Part shown: in pieces, positions 33,690 through 43,552 of the stretch | How positions within the stretch are numbered: the stretch's first letter is position 1 | How the letters are laid out: each line of letters starts with the position of its first letter | Notes under the pieces: model-generated | Told to the model about the DNA's origin: nothing | Seen by the model: the letters and a program-made list of their open reading frames with translations, nothing else | The model's database searches: none | Assembly (NCBI RefSeq): GCF_025994315.1 | Contig: NZ_BAQE01000005.1 | Length of the DNA stretch: 64,000 bases | From: Swaminathania salitolerans | GTDB lineage: Bacteria > Pseudomonadota > Alphaproteobacteria > Acetobacterales > Acetobacteraceae | Direction: 5' to 3' (one strand) | Position numbers and translations under genes: made by a program

Positions 33690-35909
33690 ATGAGACGTCT
33701 TATCCGGATGCGGGGCGTGCCGCACACGCTTTCAGTCCTTTTTCCGCTCGGTGGCTGCGTCTTTGCCTTGTCAGCCCCCCTGATGGCACAACCGCGTCCC
33801 GGTCCCGGGGCGATCGTCCCGGCCGGACAACCGGTGGCGCCCGGTCGGGGCGAGAGAAGGGCGGGTGTCGAGCGTCTGACGGTCCGGGCCTATCCGCAGG
33901 GGGGCGCCCATTATGCGGTGAAGGATGCAACACTCGGCCCTCTGGGAAGACGCGACATTCTCGATACGCCGTTTTCCGTCATGACCGTCCCGCACGATGC
34001 GATCGTGAACCAGCAGGCGCGCAATGCGAACGATCTGATCGGGTATCTTCCGTCCGCGCAGCTCGAAATGCGTGGCGATCCCAATACCAGCCGCCCCCAG
34101 TCCAGGGGGTTCGAGGCGGATGTGATCGCCAATTCCCGCATCGATGGCCTGAACATGGTGATCACCACCCCTTATCCGGCCGAGATGTTCGACTCCCTCC
34201 AGGTGCTGAACGGTCTGTCCGGGGCTCTCTACGGCCCGCAGAACCCTGCCGGCACGTTCGATTACAGGCTGCGTCGGCCGGATACGCACCGGCAGGAGCG
34301 TCTCGTGGTCGGTGTGGATTCCTCCGGGGCACCGCTCGAATCGCTCGATGCGACCGGCAGGCAAGGAGGGCTGGGCTATCGGGTCACGATGCTCAACCAG
34401 TCCGGTCATACGGTCGTGCCGGGTGCCCGTCTGCGTCGCGCTTTGATTTCCGGCGCATTCGACATCGCCCTGACGCGCCGGACCACGCTCCAGATCGATG
34501 CGAGCCAGTACAGCTATGCCCAGAAGGGATATCCGGGCGCCTTCTCCTTCGGACCGGGCCTCCATCTGCCCGGGCCGCCGGATCTGAGCGTACGCGGCTA
34601 CGGGCAGCCTTATGCAGGATTTTCCATGTCGACCGATACCGTGCTCGCGAAGCTTGTGCATCGTTTCGACGAGTCATGGAGCCTGACACTGGGGGGACTC
34701 TATCAGAACGCGGCGCGCAACGTTTTTTCGGTCACCAACATCCTGACAGACGATTCGGGAGATTATCGTGCCAGCATCGCGGCGGCCACGACGGCCGATG
34801 TGTTTCGCGTGTGGTCCGATCTCGCCTATCTGCGCGGCCGGATCCGCACGGGTCGGTTTCGTCATCGTCTCGTTCTCGGGAGCACCGGCTATACGCTCGA
34901 TACGTTCAATCCCGTCTCGGGACAGAGTGCCGTGCTCGGCATGGCCCGGATCGGCGCACCGCGCGTTTTCGAAGGCACCCAGCCCTATCATTCCGGGCAA
35001 TACCAGTCCGCGGCCTATGGAACGCATGCCCTGCTCGCGGGCGATACCGTCGCGCTCACGCGGCGCTGGTCTCTCATGGGGATGGTCGCCTGGAGCTGGA
35101 TCGACACGACCAGTCGCGCCCGCACGGGCGAGATCACGGCCGATCACGCCTCCGGTCCGACCTTCACGCCGACGGTAAGTCTGCTCTATCGCCCGACCGC
35201 ACAAGCGAGCCTTTACGCGACATGGGGGCAGGGCATTCAGGCGGGACCGGTCGCACCGGCCTCAAGCCGGAACGCCAATGTCGTTCTCGGGCCGTTGCGC
35301 TCGGAGATGTACGAGATCGGAGCGAAATACCGTTTCGGATCGGGTCTGACGCTCGGCATCGCCGGTTTTCGCATGAGCAGGACATTCGCATTTACCGATC
35401 CCGTCACGTCCCTTTTCCGCGAGGCGGGCAAACAGCGCAATTACGGTGTGGAGCTGCAGGGAACAGGCGCGCTCCTGCCGGAACTGAGCGTTTTCGGCGG
35501 TCTCACCTGGCTCGATGCGCAGATCGGCGAGACGGGATCGGCTCTGACGGCGCACAAGCAGGTCGTGGGCGTTGCGCCCCTGCAGGCCAGTGCGCTGATC
35601 GACTATCATCCGCGCTGGTTTCCGCATGGAGCGATGACTGCGCACCTGCATTATGTGGGACGTCGTGCGGCCGATCTGCGCAATGCGAGCTTTGCCGATG
35701 GCTTCGTCACGCTCGATCTCGGGCTGCGCTACGGCGTTTCTCTCGGCACGTTTCCGGTCACATTGCGCTTCGGTGCGACCAATGTGACCGATGCGCGATA
35801 CTGGGCTTCGGTTTACCCGTCTTCGGTCAATGGCAGTGTGTCCGCCTCGGGTTCAGCCGTGGCCGGGTTGCCCCGGAGCTATCACGCGACCGCCGAAATC
35901 GCGTTCTGA
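33690..35909 (+). CDS. TonB-dependent siderophore receptor
   Basis: A complete 739-residue outer-membrane receptor. A signal peptide precedes the plug domain (LDTPFSVMTVPHDAI, PQSRGFEADVIANSRIDGLN, LNGLSGALYGPQNPAGTFDY as plug/barrel junction motifs), followed by a 22-strand barrel region ending in Phe (TAEIAF). The SRGF/NSRIDG pattern is typical of ferric siderophore receptors. No N-terminal signalling extension is seen. AGGGA lies 7 bp before the ATG. The 3' end overlaps plsC by 28 bp on the opposite strand. Confidence 0.93.
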   Translation: MRRLIRMRGVPHTLSVLFPLGGCVFALSAPLMAQPRPGPGAIVPAGQPVAPGRGERRAGVERLTVRAYPQGGAHYAVKDATLGPLGRRDILDTPFSVMTVPHDAIVNQQARNANDLIGYLPSAQLEMRGDPNTSRPQSRGFEADVIANSRIDGLNMVITTPYPAEMFDSLQVLNGLSGALYGPQNPAGTFDYRLRRPDTHRQERLVVGVDSSGAPLESLDATGRQGGLGYRVTMLNQSGHTVVPGARLRRALISGAFDIALTRRTTLQIDASQYSYAQKGYPGAFSFGPGLHLPGPPDLSVRGYGQPYAGFSMSTDTVLAKLVHRFDESWSLTLGGLYQNAARNVFSVTNILTDDSGDYRASIAAATTADVFRVWSDLAYLRGRIRTGRFRHRLVLGSTGYTLDTFNPVSGQSAVLGMARIGAPRVFEGTQPYHSGQYQSAAYGTHALLAGDTVALTRRWSLMGMVAWSWIDTTSRARTGEITADHASGPTFTPTVSLLYRPTAQASLYATWGQGIQAGPVAPASSRNANVVLGPLRSEMYEIGAKYRFGSGLTLGIAGFRMSRTFAFTDPVTSLFREAGKQRNYGVELQGTGALLPELSVFGGLTWLDAQIGETGSALTAHKQVVGVAPLQASALIDYHPRWFPHGAMTAHLHYVGRRAADLRNASFADGFVTLDLGLRYGVSLGTFPVTLRFGATNVTDARYWASVYPSSVNGSVSASGSAVAGLPRSYHATAEIAF

Positions 35910-37093
35910 CCGGAGTCTTCGGGGGGCGCCCCGGAGGCCGTCCCGTGTTCGACCCCATGATCAGCCCCGTGAGCTGCCCCGTGAGCGGCTCGGGGGAGCG
36001 CGCCGGCTTCCTCGCGTCGTGTCCGGGTTTTCGGCGCTGCGCGCGCGCCGGATCGGGGGGATGCAGCCCCTTCATGCCCCTGCCAGCCATCCACCCGGTC
36101 GCTGTTCTGCCTCAGGGCAGCGGCGCCGGTAGCGACGGCGCGCCAGGCGGCATTGGCCAGCGCCTTGCGACTGGGGAAATCTTCCGGGGCGAGGGGGGGA
36201 TGAAGCAGGATGGTCGCGCGCTTGTTGCGCTGCTTGAGGAACTGCCAGACATGCGGCCCGAGATCCATATCGCCATACCAGGCAAAGACCGGGCGACGCG
36301 CACGCGTGACGGGCAGGCCCTCGAGGCGGTCATAGACGAGCGAGATCGGCTGGATGAGCGGGGTCAGACCGGGCGGATAGCGCGGCATATCCTCTTCGGG
36401 CAGAGGTCTGTTTTTCGGCAGGCGAGGGAGCTTGGCAATGGCGAAGAAGGTCGACATGAACGGCAGAACCCGCGACCCGTCGGAAGACGTGCCCTCGGGG
36501 AAGAGGATGAGATTATCCCCTTCGGCCAGACGGGTGATCATTTCGTCGCGTTCGCGCCCCGTCGTGCTCTTGTTGCGACTGACGAAAATGGTGCGCCCGA
36601 TTTTCGAGACCAGCCCCATGATGGGCCAGCGCTCGATATCCCCCTTGGCGACGAACACGGAATAGATCTTGGTACCGAGAACCGGAATATCCAGCCAGGA
36701 CGTATGGTTGGCGATATAGATGACCGGTCTTTCTCCGCGCGCACGGCCCTTCTTCCCACCGACCGTCCCGGCGGCCTTGCCCAGAACCCGGATGTCGAGC
36801 GACAGCAGCCGACACAGAACGCCCCAGATCACGCGTGTCCAGCGGATCTTGAGAACGCCCGGGATGGGAAGGAGGAGCGCCTCGAAACCGACGGAGAGAG
36901 GAACCCAGACCGTCACGCCGATCAGTCTGAGGGAAGCCATGCCCGCCTCGGCCAGCCGTCCCGCTGCACCCCGACGGATGCGCCTGTCTTCCTCCTCGAG
37001 AAGGAGGGGGCGCCCTGTCTCCGCCTTCGGGGAGAGGGAGTGTCGTCGTGAGAGCAGTCCGGTGATCCGGTTGCGGAGGGAAGCGGCACGCAT
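35882..37093 (-). CDS. plsC: 1-acyl-sn-glycerol-3-phosphate acyltransferase family protein
   Basis: A 403-residue lysophospholipid acyltransferase with the HX4D motif NHTSWLD, the FPEGTSSDG motif and a hydrophobic N-terminal segment (LIGVTVWVPLSVGFEALLLPIPG). It should acylate lysophosphatidate, or a related lyso-lipid such as lyso-ornithine lipid, at the membrane; the sequence does not separate PlsC from OlsA. The C-terminal tail is long and ends in 4-residue Ala-Ala-His-Gly-type repeats encoded by a 12-bp repeat. The tail overlaps the convergent TonB receptor gene by 28 bp. The N-terminus is about 50 residues longer than many homologues, so a later start is possible. Confidence 0.88.
   Translation of the reverse strand: MRAASLRNRITGLLSRRHSLSPKAETGRPLLLEEEDRRIRRGAAGRLAEAGMASLRLIGVTVWVPLSVGFEALLLPIPGVLKIRWTRVIWGVLCRLLSLDIRVLGKAAGTVGGKKGRARGERPVIYIANHTSWLDIPVLGTKIYSVFVAKGDIERWPIMGLVSKIGRTIFVSRNKSTTGRERDEMITRLAEGDNLILFPEGTSSDGSRVLPFMSTFFAIAKLPRLPKNRPLPEEDMPRYPPGLTPLIQPISLVYDRLEGLPVTRARRPVFAWYGDMDLGPHVWQFLKQRNKRATILLHPPLAPEDFPSRKALANAAWRAVATGAAALRQNSDRVDGWQGHEGAASPRSGARAAPKTRTRREEAGALPRAAHGAAHGADHGVEHGTASGAPPEDSGQNAISAVA
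35945..35992 (+). repeat. 12-bp tandem repeat in the plsC tail (four units)
   Basis: Units at 35945, 35957, 35969 and 35981 share a cccc end (gtgagctgcccc type). On the minus strand they encode repeated x-x-His-Gly tetrapeptides near the C-terminus. Confidence 0.75.
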
Positions 37094-37186
37094 AGGCGAT
37101 CAATACTGTCATGTGCGGAATGAGACAATCGTCATGACGAATATACGCAAGGACGCACATATCCGTCCCCGGGGTGAGGGTCGCAT

Positions 37187-37202
37187 TGTTCCACGTGGAA
37201 CA
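37187..37202. promoter_or_regulatory. parS site (ParB binding palindrome)
   Basis: TGTTCCACGTGGAACA is a perfect 16-bp palindrome matching the bacterial parS consensus except for C/G at the flank of the central CACGTG. It lies in the intergenic space between plsC and hdeD, about 11 kb from parAB. Confidence 0.85.
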
Positions 37203-37347
37203 CGGCATCCGGGCCGGGCGATCGGGGGCGTACGCAGGAGCGGGACGGATAACGCATTCTTCACGTCGGATTCGTGCATTCGGGATGAGGCGCCGTGCGT
37301 AATAGAAAGAACGAGCGCGATTGCGCCCGCAAGAAAAGGAGACAGAC

Positions 37348-37917
37348 ATGTCGGACCGGAACGGTTTTCCCAACCTTTCATCAATGCCCTCAGGGCTCAA
37401 GCCGAACTGGTTTATCGGAATCGGCGCCGTGCTTGTTCTGCTCGGTATCTTCGCGTTCTTCGATGCGGTTCTTACGACACTGGCTAGTGTGGTCTTCATA
37501 GGCTTTTTGCTGATCATGACCGGCATCGCCTATTTTGCGCAGGCCTTTGCCCATCGCTCCGTGCCCGGTGCCCGGTTCTGGATCATGGCACTCATGGGCT
37601 TCTGTTACGTCCTTGGCGGGTTTCTTCTCATTCAGGAGCCTGCAACGGGGTCCTTGTTCCTCACGGCCTTTCTGGCAGGCAGTCTCATCGCCTCTGGCAT
37701 CATGCGCGCGCTATGGGCGTTCGGTCAGCGGGATACGCCGAACTGGTGGACCCTGGTGCTCAGCGCCGTCGTGGCGCTGCTTACAGGAATCTTCATCTTC
37801 GTGACACTGCCATGGTCCGGATTGTGGCTTATCGGAACGTTCATCGCGATCGAACTGATCTTCGGCGGTATGTCTGTCTTCTCCTTCGGACTTGCGCTGA
37901 AGAACAAGGGAAAATGA
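37348..37917 (+). CDS. HdeD-family acid-resistance membrane protein
   Basis: A 189-residue protein with six hydrophobic segments arranged as three helical hairpins, as in HdeD (DUF308) proteins (WFIGIGAVLVLLGIFAFF, FIGFLLIMTGIAYFAQAF, FWIMALMGFCYVLGGFLLI and so on). Members support survival at acid pH, which would suit an acid-producing host, though the mechanism is unknown. AAAAGGAGA precedes the ATG at 37348; an earlier TTG at 37321 is less likely. Confidence 0.88.
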   Translation: MSDRNGFPNLSSMPSGLKPNWFIGIGAVLVLLGIFAFFDAVLTTLASVVFIGFLLIMTGIAYFAQAFAHRSVPGARFWIMALMGFCYVLGGFLLIQEPATGSLFLTAFLAGSLIASGIMRALWAFGQRDTPNWWTLVLSAVVALLTGIFIFVTLPWSGLWLIGTFIAIELIFGGMSVFSFGLALKNKGK

Positions 37918-37947
37918 GCCGAACGATCCCGGCTGGCCGGTTTCCCC

Positions 37948-37975
37948 GGATACACCCTCGATCGAGGGGGTATCC
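37948..37975. terminator. Hairpin between hdeD and trpA
   Basis: GGATACACCCTC pairs with GAGGGGGTATCC around GATC (one mismatch), with flanking ccggt/accgg extending the stem. It lies between convergent genes and is followed by a short T-run (ggttttg). A bidirectional terminator is likely. Confidence 0.65.
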
Positions 37976-38066
37976 GACCGGTTTTGCGGCCGCAAGCGCG
38001 TCCTTTATGTGTCGGGCCCGGGACTGCGCCTGAAGCCGGGGCGCGGGGAAGAAGCGAATGCCGGGC

Positions 38067-38882
38067 TCAGCCCGCGCGCACGGCGCTGGCAAATGCCGAG
38101 AGCTGGGCAAGGACTGCAGGCAGGGTCGCTTCGGTCGCCCTGTCCTCCACCAGCGTGTCCGAAAGGGTCGCGATCAGGGCCGAAGCGACCACGGCTGCAT
38201 CGCCCACGCGCGCCGCGGCTGCGGCCTGCTCGGGTGTGCGAATGCCGAAGCCGATCGCGACAGGAAGCGCGCTGACGGCGCGAATGCGCGGCAAGGCGCG
38301 GCCGAGTTCCTCGGTGCTTGCCGTGCGCGTGCCGGTGATGCCGGTGATGCTCACATAATAGATGAAGCCGGAGGCGCCTTGCAGAACGTAGGGCAGGCGT
38401 GCGTCGGGCGCATTGGGCGCGACCAGACGGATGATGTCCAGCCCGTTCGCGGTCGCATCCGGTTCGAGGAGATCCGCCTCCTCCTTGGGGAGATCGACGA
38501 TGATCAGCCCATCCACCCCCGAAGCCGCGGCATCCTTGCAGAACTGCGCCGGCCCGTAGCTGTCGATCGGGTTGAGATAACCCATGAGAATGACCGGCGT
38601 TTCCCGATCCTTCTCGCGAAACCGGCGCACCATGCCGAGAACGCCGCAAAGGGTCGCCCCGGCTTTCAGGCCGCGTCGTGCCGCGGCCTGGATGGTGGGG
38701 CCGTCTGCCGAGGGATCGGAAAAGGGAACGCCGATCTCGATCAGATCCGCTCCCGCACCCGGCATGGAATCGAGCAGACGCTGCGACGTTTCCAGGTCAG
38801 GATCATAAGCCTGGAGATAGGGGATGAGTGCGCCGCGTCCCTCGGCTTTAAGCGCATCGAAACGGGCCTTGATACGACTCAC
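38067..38882 (-). CDS. trpA: Tryptophan synthase alpha subunit
   Basis: A 271-residue TIM-barrel enzyme that cleaves indole-3-glycerol phosphate to indole and glyceraldehyde 3-phosphate. The catalytic Glu lies in [16 protein letters not shown] and the catalytic Asp in IIVDLPKEE; the phosphate-binding GFGIRTPEQ segment is present. The GTG at 38882 overlaps the trpB stop (GTGA) and gives the normal start [11 protein letters not shown], so upstream in-frame ATGs are rejected. Coupled with trpB. Confidence 0.97.
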   Translation of the reverse strand: MSRIKARFDALKAEGRGALIPYLQAYDPDLETSQRLLDSMPGAGADLIEIGVPFSDPSADGPTIQAAARRGLKAGATLCGVLGMVRRFREKDRETPVILMGYLNPIDSYGPAQFCKDAAASGVDGLIIVDLPKEEADLLEPDATANGLDIIRLVAPNAPDARLPYVLQGASGFIYYVSITGITGTRTASTEELGRALPRIRAVSALPVAIGFGIRTPEQAAAAARVGDAAVVASALIATLSDTLVEDRATEATLPAVLAQLSAFASAVRAG

Positions 38883-40105
38883 AGGGCAACTCCCAGACGA
38901 TCGGCAACGGTGAAGATATCCTTGTCTCCCCGGCCCGAGAGATTGAGAATGACAATCTGGTCCGGTGTCATTCCCGGTGCGATCTTCATGACATGAGCGA
39001 GGCCGTGGGCGCATTCGAGCGCCGGGATGATGCCTTCGGTGCGTGTCAGAAGCTGGAATGCCTCGAGCGCTTCCGTATCGGTGACACCGACATACTCGGC
39101 GCGTCCGATATCGTTGAGCCAGGAATGCTCGGGGCCGATCCCGGGATAGTCGAGCCCTGCGCTGATCGAATGGGCCTCGGCAATCTGTCCGTCTCCGTCC
39201 TGCAGGAGATAGGTCCGGTTGCCATGCAGGACGCCGGAGCGACCGCGCGAGATCGAGGCTGCCGTAAAGCCGGAATCCAGCCCGTGTCCGGCCGCCTCGA
39301 CACCGATCAGCCTGACGGTCGGATCGTCGAGAAAGGGATGGAACAGCCCCATGGCGTTCGACCCGCCGCCGATCGCCGCGACCAGAACGTCGGGGAGGCG
39401 CCCTTCTGCCTGCATGATCTGCTCGCGCGTCTCTATGCCGATGACCGACTGGAAGTCGCGCACCATCTCGGGATAGGGATGAGGCCCTGCGACCGTACCG
39501 ACGAGAAAATAGGTATCGTGCACATTCGCGACCCAGTCGCGCATGGCCTCGTTCATGGCATCCTTGAGCGTGCCCGAGCCTGCGGTGACGGGTCTGACCT
39601 CAGCGCCCAGAAGATGCATGCGAAACACGTTGGGCTTCTGCCGCTCGACATCCACGGCACCCATGTAGATGGTGCATTTCAGGCCGAACAAAGCGCAGAC
39701 CGTGGCTGTCGCGACCCCGTGCTGTCCTGCACCGGTCTCGGCCACGATGCGCGTCTTGCCCATGCGTCTGGCAAGCAGGATCTGGCCCATCACGTTGTTG
39801 AGCTTGTGCGATCCGGTGTGATTGAGTTCCTCGCGTTTGAGGTAGATGCGCGCCCCCCCGAGCGTTTCGCTCAGACGTCTCGCATGCCAGAGCGGGCTGG
39901 GTCGGCCCACATAATCGCGGAAGTAATAGTCCAGTTCCTCCCTGAATGCGGGATCCGCTTTCGCAGCCTGATAGGCTGCTGTCAGGTCCTGAACCAGCGG
40001 CATAAGGGTTTCCGCGACGAACTGGCCGCCGAACGTGCCGAAACGGCCGCGTTCGTCCGGGCCGCTGCGCAGGCTGTTGGGGCGGGAAGGGGCTTCGGAA
40101 CTCAT
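38879..40105 (-). CDS. trpB: Tryptophan synthase beta subunit
   Basis: A 408-residue PLP enzyme that condenses indole with serine. The PLP lysine is in HTGSHKLNN, the glycine-rich phosphate loop in GGGSNAMG, and the substrate segment in ETGAGQHG. The ATG at 40105 has AGGAC upstream; an in-frame ATG at 40174 adds an unconserved leader. trpF, often just upstream, is not in this cluster; the divergent corA begins 140 bp away. Confidence 0.97.
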   Translation of the reverse strand: MSSEAPSRPNSLRSGPDERGRFGTFGGQFVAETLMPLVQDLTAAYQAAKADPAFREELDYYFRDYVGRPSPLWHARRLSETLGGARIYLKREELNHTGSHKLNNVMGQILLARRMGKTRIVAETGAGQHGVATATVCALFGLKCTIYMGAVDVERQKPNVFRMHLLGAEVRPVTAGSGTLKDAMNEAMRDWVANVHDTYFLVGTVAGPHPYPEMVRDFQSVIGIETREQIMQAEGRLPDVLVAAIGGGSNAMGLFHPFLDDPTVRLIGVEAAGHGLDSGFTAASISRGRSGVLHGNRTYLLQDGDGQIAEAHSISAGLDYPGIGPEHSWLNDIGRAEYVGVTDTEALEAFQLLTRTEGIIPALECAHGLAHVMKIAPGMTPDQIVILNLSGRGDKDIFTVADRLGVAL

Positions 40106-40245
40106 CTTGATCGTCCTGTCAGGGGCAAGTATCGACACGGCAAGCAGGTTCCTGCGATACCAGAGGGCCGACATGACGTCTATTCCTCTCCCCCGTCCCC
40201 ATTCCCGGAGGAGAGGGTAAAGATCTGAAAAAAGGATGGGAGTCG

Positions 40246-41232
40246 ATGTTTCTTGCCCACCCGGTAGGGCGACCGGTGTACGAGGTTCTCGCAGCCGAGG
40301 ATGCGAAAGCGGTCTCCTGGCTCGATCTGGTCGATCCGACCGAAGAGGAAATCAGGCTGGCGGAAGCCGTAACGGGGCTCGTTCTGCCCCGGCGCGACGC
40401 GCTGGAGGAGATCGAGAGCTCGTCGAGACATTACCGGCGGGGGGATGTGATCTATCTCTCGACCCCGCTGGTGCGCATGATCGACGGAAGTCTGACGACC
40501 TATCCGGTCGGTATCGTGATCGCGCCGAACTGGCTCATCACCCTGCGTTATGCCGCCTATACGGCCATCGAAAGCATGAGCCGCGATCTGGCGGCCAATG
40601 ACGAGGATTTCGCGCTTTCGGACGTTCAGGAGCTGACGATCCATCTCCTCGAGACGATGGTGAACCGTCTTGCCGATATTCTCGAAAATGCCGGACACAC
40701 CCTCGATTCGATCTCGCGCGAGGTCTTTGCGCCCAGAGGCTCGCGGGAGCGCGGGCGCACAGCCAATTTGCTGAGACGTATCCTGCGGCGACTGGGCGAA
40801 AGCGGGGATCTGGCCTCCTCCATTCGCGAGAGCCTCCTCGGGGTGGACCGGATCGGGATCTATCTCGGCGATGCGTGCTATTTCGAATCCCGTGACGCCC
40901 TGCAGACGCGTCTGCGTATTCTGGGGCGCGATGTGGCATCCCTCAACGATTTCGTCGCGCAGATGACGGTGAAGGTACAGTTCCTGCTCGATGCGACGCT
41001 CGGTTTTATCAGCATCGACCAGAATGACGGGATGAAACTCCTGACCGTTGTCAGTTTCGTCGGCATTACGCCGACCCTGATTGCCGGGGTCTACGGCATG
41101 AATTTCCGAAACATGCCGGAACTCGGATGGCGATACGGCTATTATTATGGACTTGCCCTGATGGGTGCCTCGGTGCTGCTACCCCTTCTCGTTTTCTGGC
41201 GCCGCGGCTGGTTTGGAGACCGTTCGACGTGA
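40246..41232 (+). CDS. corA: CorA-family magnesium/cobalt transporter
   Basis: A 328-residue CorA with an N-terminal alpha/beta domain, a long helix region and two C-terminal membrane helices. The signature Gly-Met-Asn is in [14 protein letters not shown], with the family's following acidic segment, as in true Mg transporters. The stop overlaps the next gene's GTG by 4 bp. Confidence 0.94.
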   Translation: MFLAHPVGRPVYEVLAAEDAKAVSWLDLVDPTEEEIRLAEAVTGLVLPRRDALEEIESSSRHYRRGDVIYLSTPLVRMIDGSLTTYPVGIVIAPNWLITLRYAAYTAIESMSRDLAANDEDFALSDVQELTIHLLETMVNRLADILENAGHTLDSISREVFAPRGSRERGRTANLLRRILRRLGESGDLASSIRESLLGVDRIGIYLGDACYFESRDALQTRLRILGRDVASLNDFVAQMTVKVQFLLDATLGFISIDQNDGMKLLTVVSFVGITPTLIAGVYGMNFRNMPELGWRYGYYYGLALMGASVLLPLLVFWRRGWFGDRST

Positions 41233-41810
41233 CCCGGCATATCGGCTTGACCTGTCTTGCTTCCCTCGCGCTGGCGGCGCTCACCGTTGCGCCGGTTCCT
41301 GCTTGCGCTTCTTCCGCAGCCCCGGGGCCGGGTGAGGCACATGCCCCGATTGCAGGAAACCCTTCCGCCTCGTCCCCGCAGCAGATCGTCGACCGGCTCG
41401 TGAAGGAGCCGCTCCGCTTCGAGGGAAGCAGCGTTTTTCCCGTGACGCTGGGGCAGGAAAACGGCTATCGCGGCGAACAGCCCTCCCGCGTGCTCGTCGG
41501 ATATCATCTCGAGGGTGCGCGTATCGAAGGCGAGTTCGTGGCGCTCGACCGCGATAACAGACCCATCGGCGCGACCACGCTGAGCGGCAGGCTGATCGAG
41601 AAGGGAAGCGAACGCAGCATCACCGTGCCGTGCAGGATCGATGTCGCCCTTCCGCATCCGCTTCATCTCGCCGGCGCCTGCGGAGCGAAGAGCCTGTCCG
41701 GTCACTACGCGCAACCGATGCCCTCTTTTCCGCTCATGTTCATTCTGCCGGGTCTGAACGGCCGTACGGAGACGGCGGGAGATTACTGGCTCCTTCCCTG
41801 GCGGGGGTGA
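41229..41810 (+). CDS. Exported protein coupled to corA, function unknown
   Basis: A 193-residue protein with a signal peptide (hydrophobic core LTCLASLALAALTVAP, end ACA). The mature part has mixed beta character, two cysteines (VPCRID, AGACGAK) that may pair, and ends WLLPWRG. The GTG start is within the corA stop (GTGA), implying translational coupling. Upstream in-frame codons overlap corA extensively and are rejected. No family recognised. Confidence 0.65.
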   Translation: MTRHIGLTCLASLALAALTVAPVPACASSAAPGPGEAHAPIAGNPSASSPQQIVDRLVKEPLRFEGSSVFPVTLGQENGYRGEQPSRVLVGYHLEGARIEGEFVALDRDNRPIGATTLSGRLIEKGSERSITVPCRIDVALPHPLHLAGACGAKSLSGHYAQPMPSFPLMFILPGLNGRTETAGDYWLLPWRG

Positions 41811-41820
41811 TCCCTGCCGC

Positions 41821-41850
41821 TTGACAGGATGAGCGAGGGATCGCTAGAGT
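41821..41850 (+). promoter_or_regulatory. Probable sigma70-type promoter of rho
   Basis: A consensus -35 TTGACA (41821-41826) is followed 18 bp later by TAGAGT (41845-41850), a four-of-six match to TATAAT. A leader of roughly 180 bases separates it from the rho ATG, in line with the leader-based autoregulation known for rho in other bacteria. Confidence 0.65.
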
Positions 41851-42035
41851 TCCCTCCAAAAGCTGCCGACATCCCTGTTCGGCGGCCTTTCCTCAAAGAC
41901 TTTCCTGTCTTCGCTCATCGTCGGGTCCGAACGAGACCGCTATCGACCGAGCGTACCCCTGCGACCGATCAGTTGTCACGGGGTCCTTGTGGCCACCGGA
42001 CCAAGTGATATTACAGCCCATCTAAGGCGCTCTTC

Positions 42036-43331
42036 ATGCATCTTGCTGAACTCAAGAAAAAAACCCCTGCCGATCTGCTGGCCTATGCTGAAGAGCTGCA
42101 GATCGAAAACGCGTCCTCGATGCGCAAGCAGGACATCATGTTCGCCATTCTCAAGACCCTGGCGGATAATGAGCAGGCCATCTACGGCGAAGGTACCCTC
42201 GAGATCCTGCCCGACGGTTTCGGCTTCCTTCGTTCTCCCGAAGCCAATTATCTCCCCGGCCCTGACGATATCTACATCTCGCCCGCTCAGGTGCGCCGTT
42301 TCAGCCTGCGCCCGGGCGATACGGTCGAAGGCCAGATCCGCGCGCCGCGCGACGGCGAGCGGTATTTTTCCCTGCTCAAGGTCAACTCGATCAATTTCGA
42401 AGAGCCTGACTCCGTTCGTCAGCGCATCAATTTCGATAATCTGACGCCGCTTTATCCCGAGCGTCGGCTGCGTATGGAAGTCGAGCAGACAGGCGCTCCC
42501 GAGCCGCAGCCCACGGGCAAGGGCAAGAAGGACCAGCGCGACTACACTCCGCGCGTGATCGATCTTGTCGCCCCCATCGGCATGGGCCAGCGCGCCCTGA
42601 TCGTGGCACCGCCCCGCACAGGCAAGACCGTGATGCTCCAGAGCATCGCCTCGTCGATCTCGGCCAATCATCCCGACGTGTTCCTGATCGTTCTGCTGAT
42701 CGACGAGCGCCCCGAGGAAGTGACCGACATGGCTCGCTCCGTGCGCGGCGAAGTCGTGTCCTCCACCTTCGATGAGCCCGCTACCCGCCACGTGCAGGTA
42801 ACCGAAATGGTGCTCGAGAAGGCCAAGCGTCTGGTCGAGCACAAGCGTGACGTCGTGATCCTGCTCGACTCGATCACCCGACTGGCCCGCGCCTACAACA
42901 CCGTCGTTCCTTCGTCCGGCAAGGTGCTGACCGGCGGTGTGGACGCCAATGCCCTGCAGCGCCCCAAGCGCTTCTTCGGCGCGGCGCGCAATATCGAGGA
43001 GGGCGGCTCGCTCACCATCATCGCTACGGCCCTCATCGATACGGGCAGCCGTATGGACGAGGTGATCTTCGAAGAGTTCAAGGGTACGGGCAATTCCGAA
43101 CTCATCCTCGATCGCAAGCTCGCCGACAAGCGCACCTTCCCCGCCATCGATATCACCAAGTCGGGCACACGCAAGGAAGAGCTTCTCGTGGATCGTGCAT
43201 CCCTCTCGAAGATGTGGGTGCTGCGTCGTATCCTCGCGCCCATGGGTACGATGGATGCCATGGACTTCCTGCTCGACAAGCTGAAATACAGCAAAACGAA
43301 TCAGGATTTTTTCGACGCCATGAACAACTGA
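42036..43331 (+). CDS. rho: Transcription termination factor Rho
   Basis: A 431-residue hexameric RNA-dependent ATPase. An N-terminal Rho_N helix domain ([21 protein letters not shown]) and the RNA-binding cold-shock domain ([22 protein letters not shown]) precede the ATPase core, with Walker [11 protein letters not shown] near residue 190, Walker [17 protein letters not shown] and the Q/R-loop region. Length and motifs are entirely normal. A long leader and strong terminator bracket it. Confidence 0.98.
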   Translation: MHLAELKKKTPADLLAYAEELQIENASSMRKQDIMFAILKTLADNEQAIYGEGTLEILPDGFGFLRSPEANYLPGPDDIYISPAQVRRFSLRPGDTVEGQIRAPRDGERYFSLLKVNSINFEEPDSVRQRINFDNLTPLYPERRLRMEVEQTGAPEPQPTGKGKKDQRDYTPRVIDLVAPIGMGQRALIVAPPRTGKTVMLQSIASSISANHPDVFLIVLLIDERPEEVTDMARSVRGEVVSSTFDEPATRHVQVTEMVLEKAKRLVEHKRDVVILLDSITRLARAYNTVVPSSGKVLTGGVDANALQRPKRFFGAARNIEEGGSLTIIATALIDTGSRMDEVIFEEFKGTGNSELILDRKLADKRTFPAIDITKSGTRKEELLVDRASLSKMWVLRRILAPMGTMDAMDFLLDKLKYSKTNQDFFDAMNN

Positions 43332-43348
43332 TCCGCGCTTCGGATCAC

Positions 43349-43387
43349 GAAAAACCGCCGGAGGCACGAGCTTCCGGCGGTTTTTTT
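43349..43387 (+). terminator. Rho-independent terminator of rho
   Basis: AAACCGCCGGAAG-type stem: AAACCGCCGGAG (from 43352) pairs with CTTCCGGCGGTTT around GCACGAG and runs into seven T. It lies 20 bases after the rho stop. Confidence 0.93.
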
Positions 43388-43414
43388 ATGAGGATCGCCT
43401 CGCAACGGGCGCGT

Positions 43415-43550
43415 TATCATGGGGCTCTGCCCCAGACCCCGCCAAAGGACGGTCGTCCTCTGGGAACCTGTTTTCCGGATAAAGAGGGATGAAAGGGACG
43501 TGCCCCTTTCCGGGGGACGGGGCGGAGCCCCGTAGACCCTGTGCATGCCC
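43415..43550. repeat. Dispersed intergenic palindromic element
   Basis: The spacer between rho and ogt holds a GGGGCTCTGCCCC palindrome, then agaccccgccaaagg, ttttccgg, and a second palindromic segment GGGGCGGAGCCCC. The order and motifs resemble the element at 3410-3480. No gene is seen here. Confidence 0.55.
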
Positions 43551-43552
43551 TG

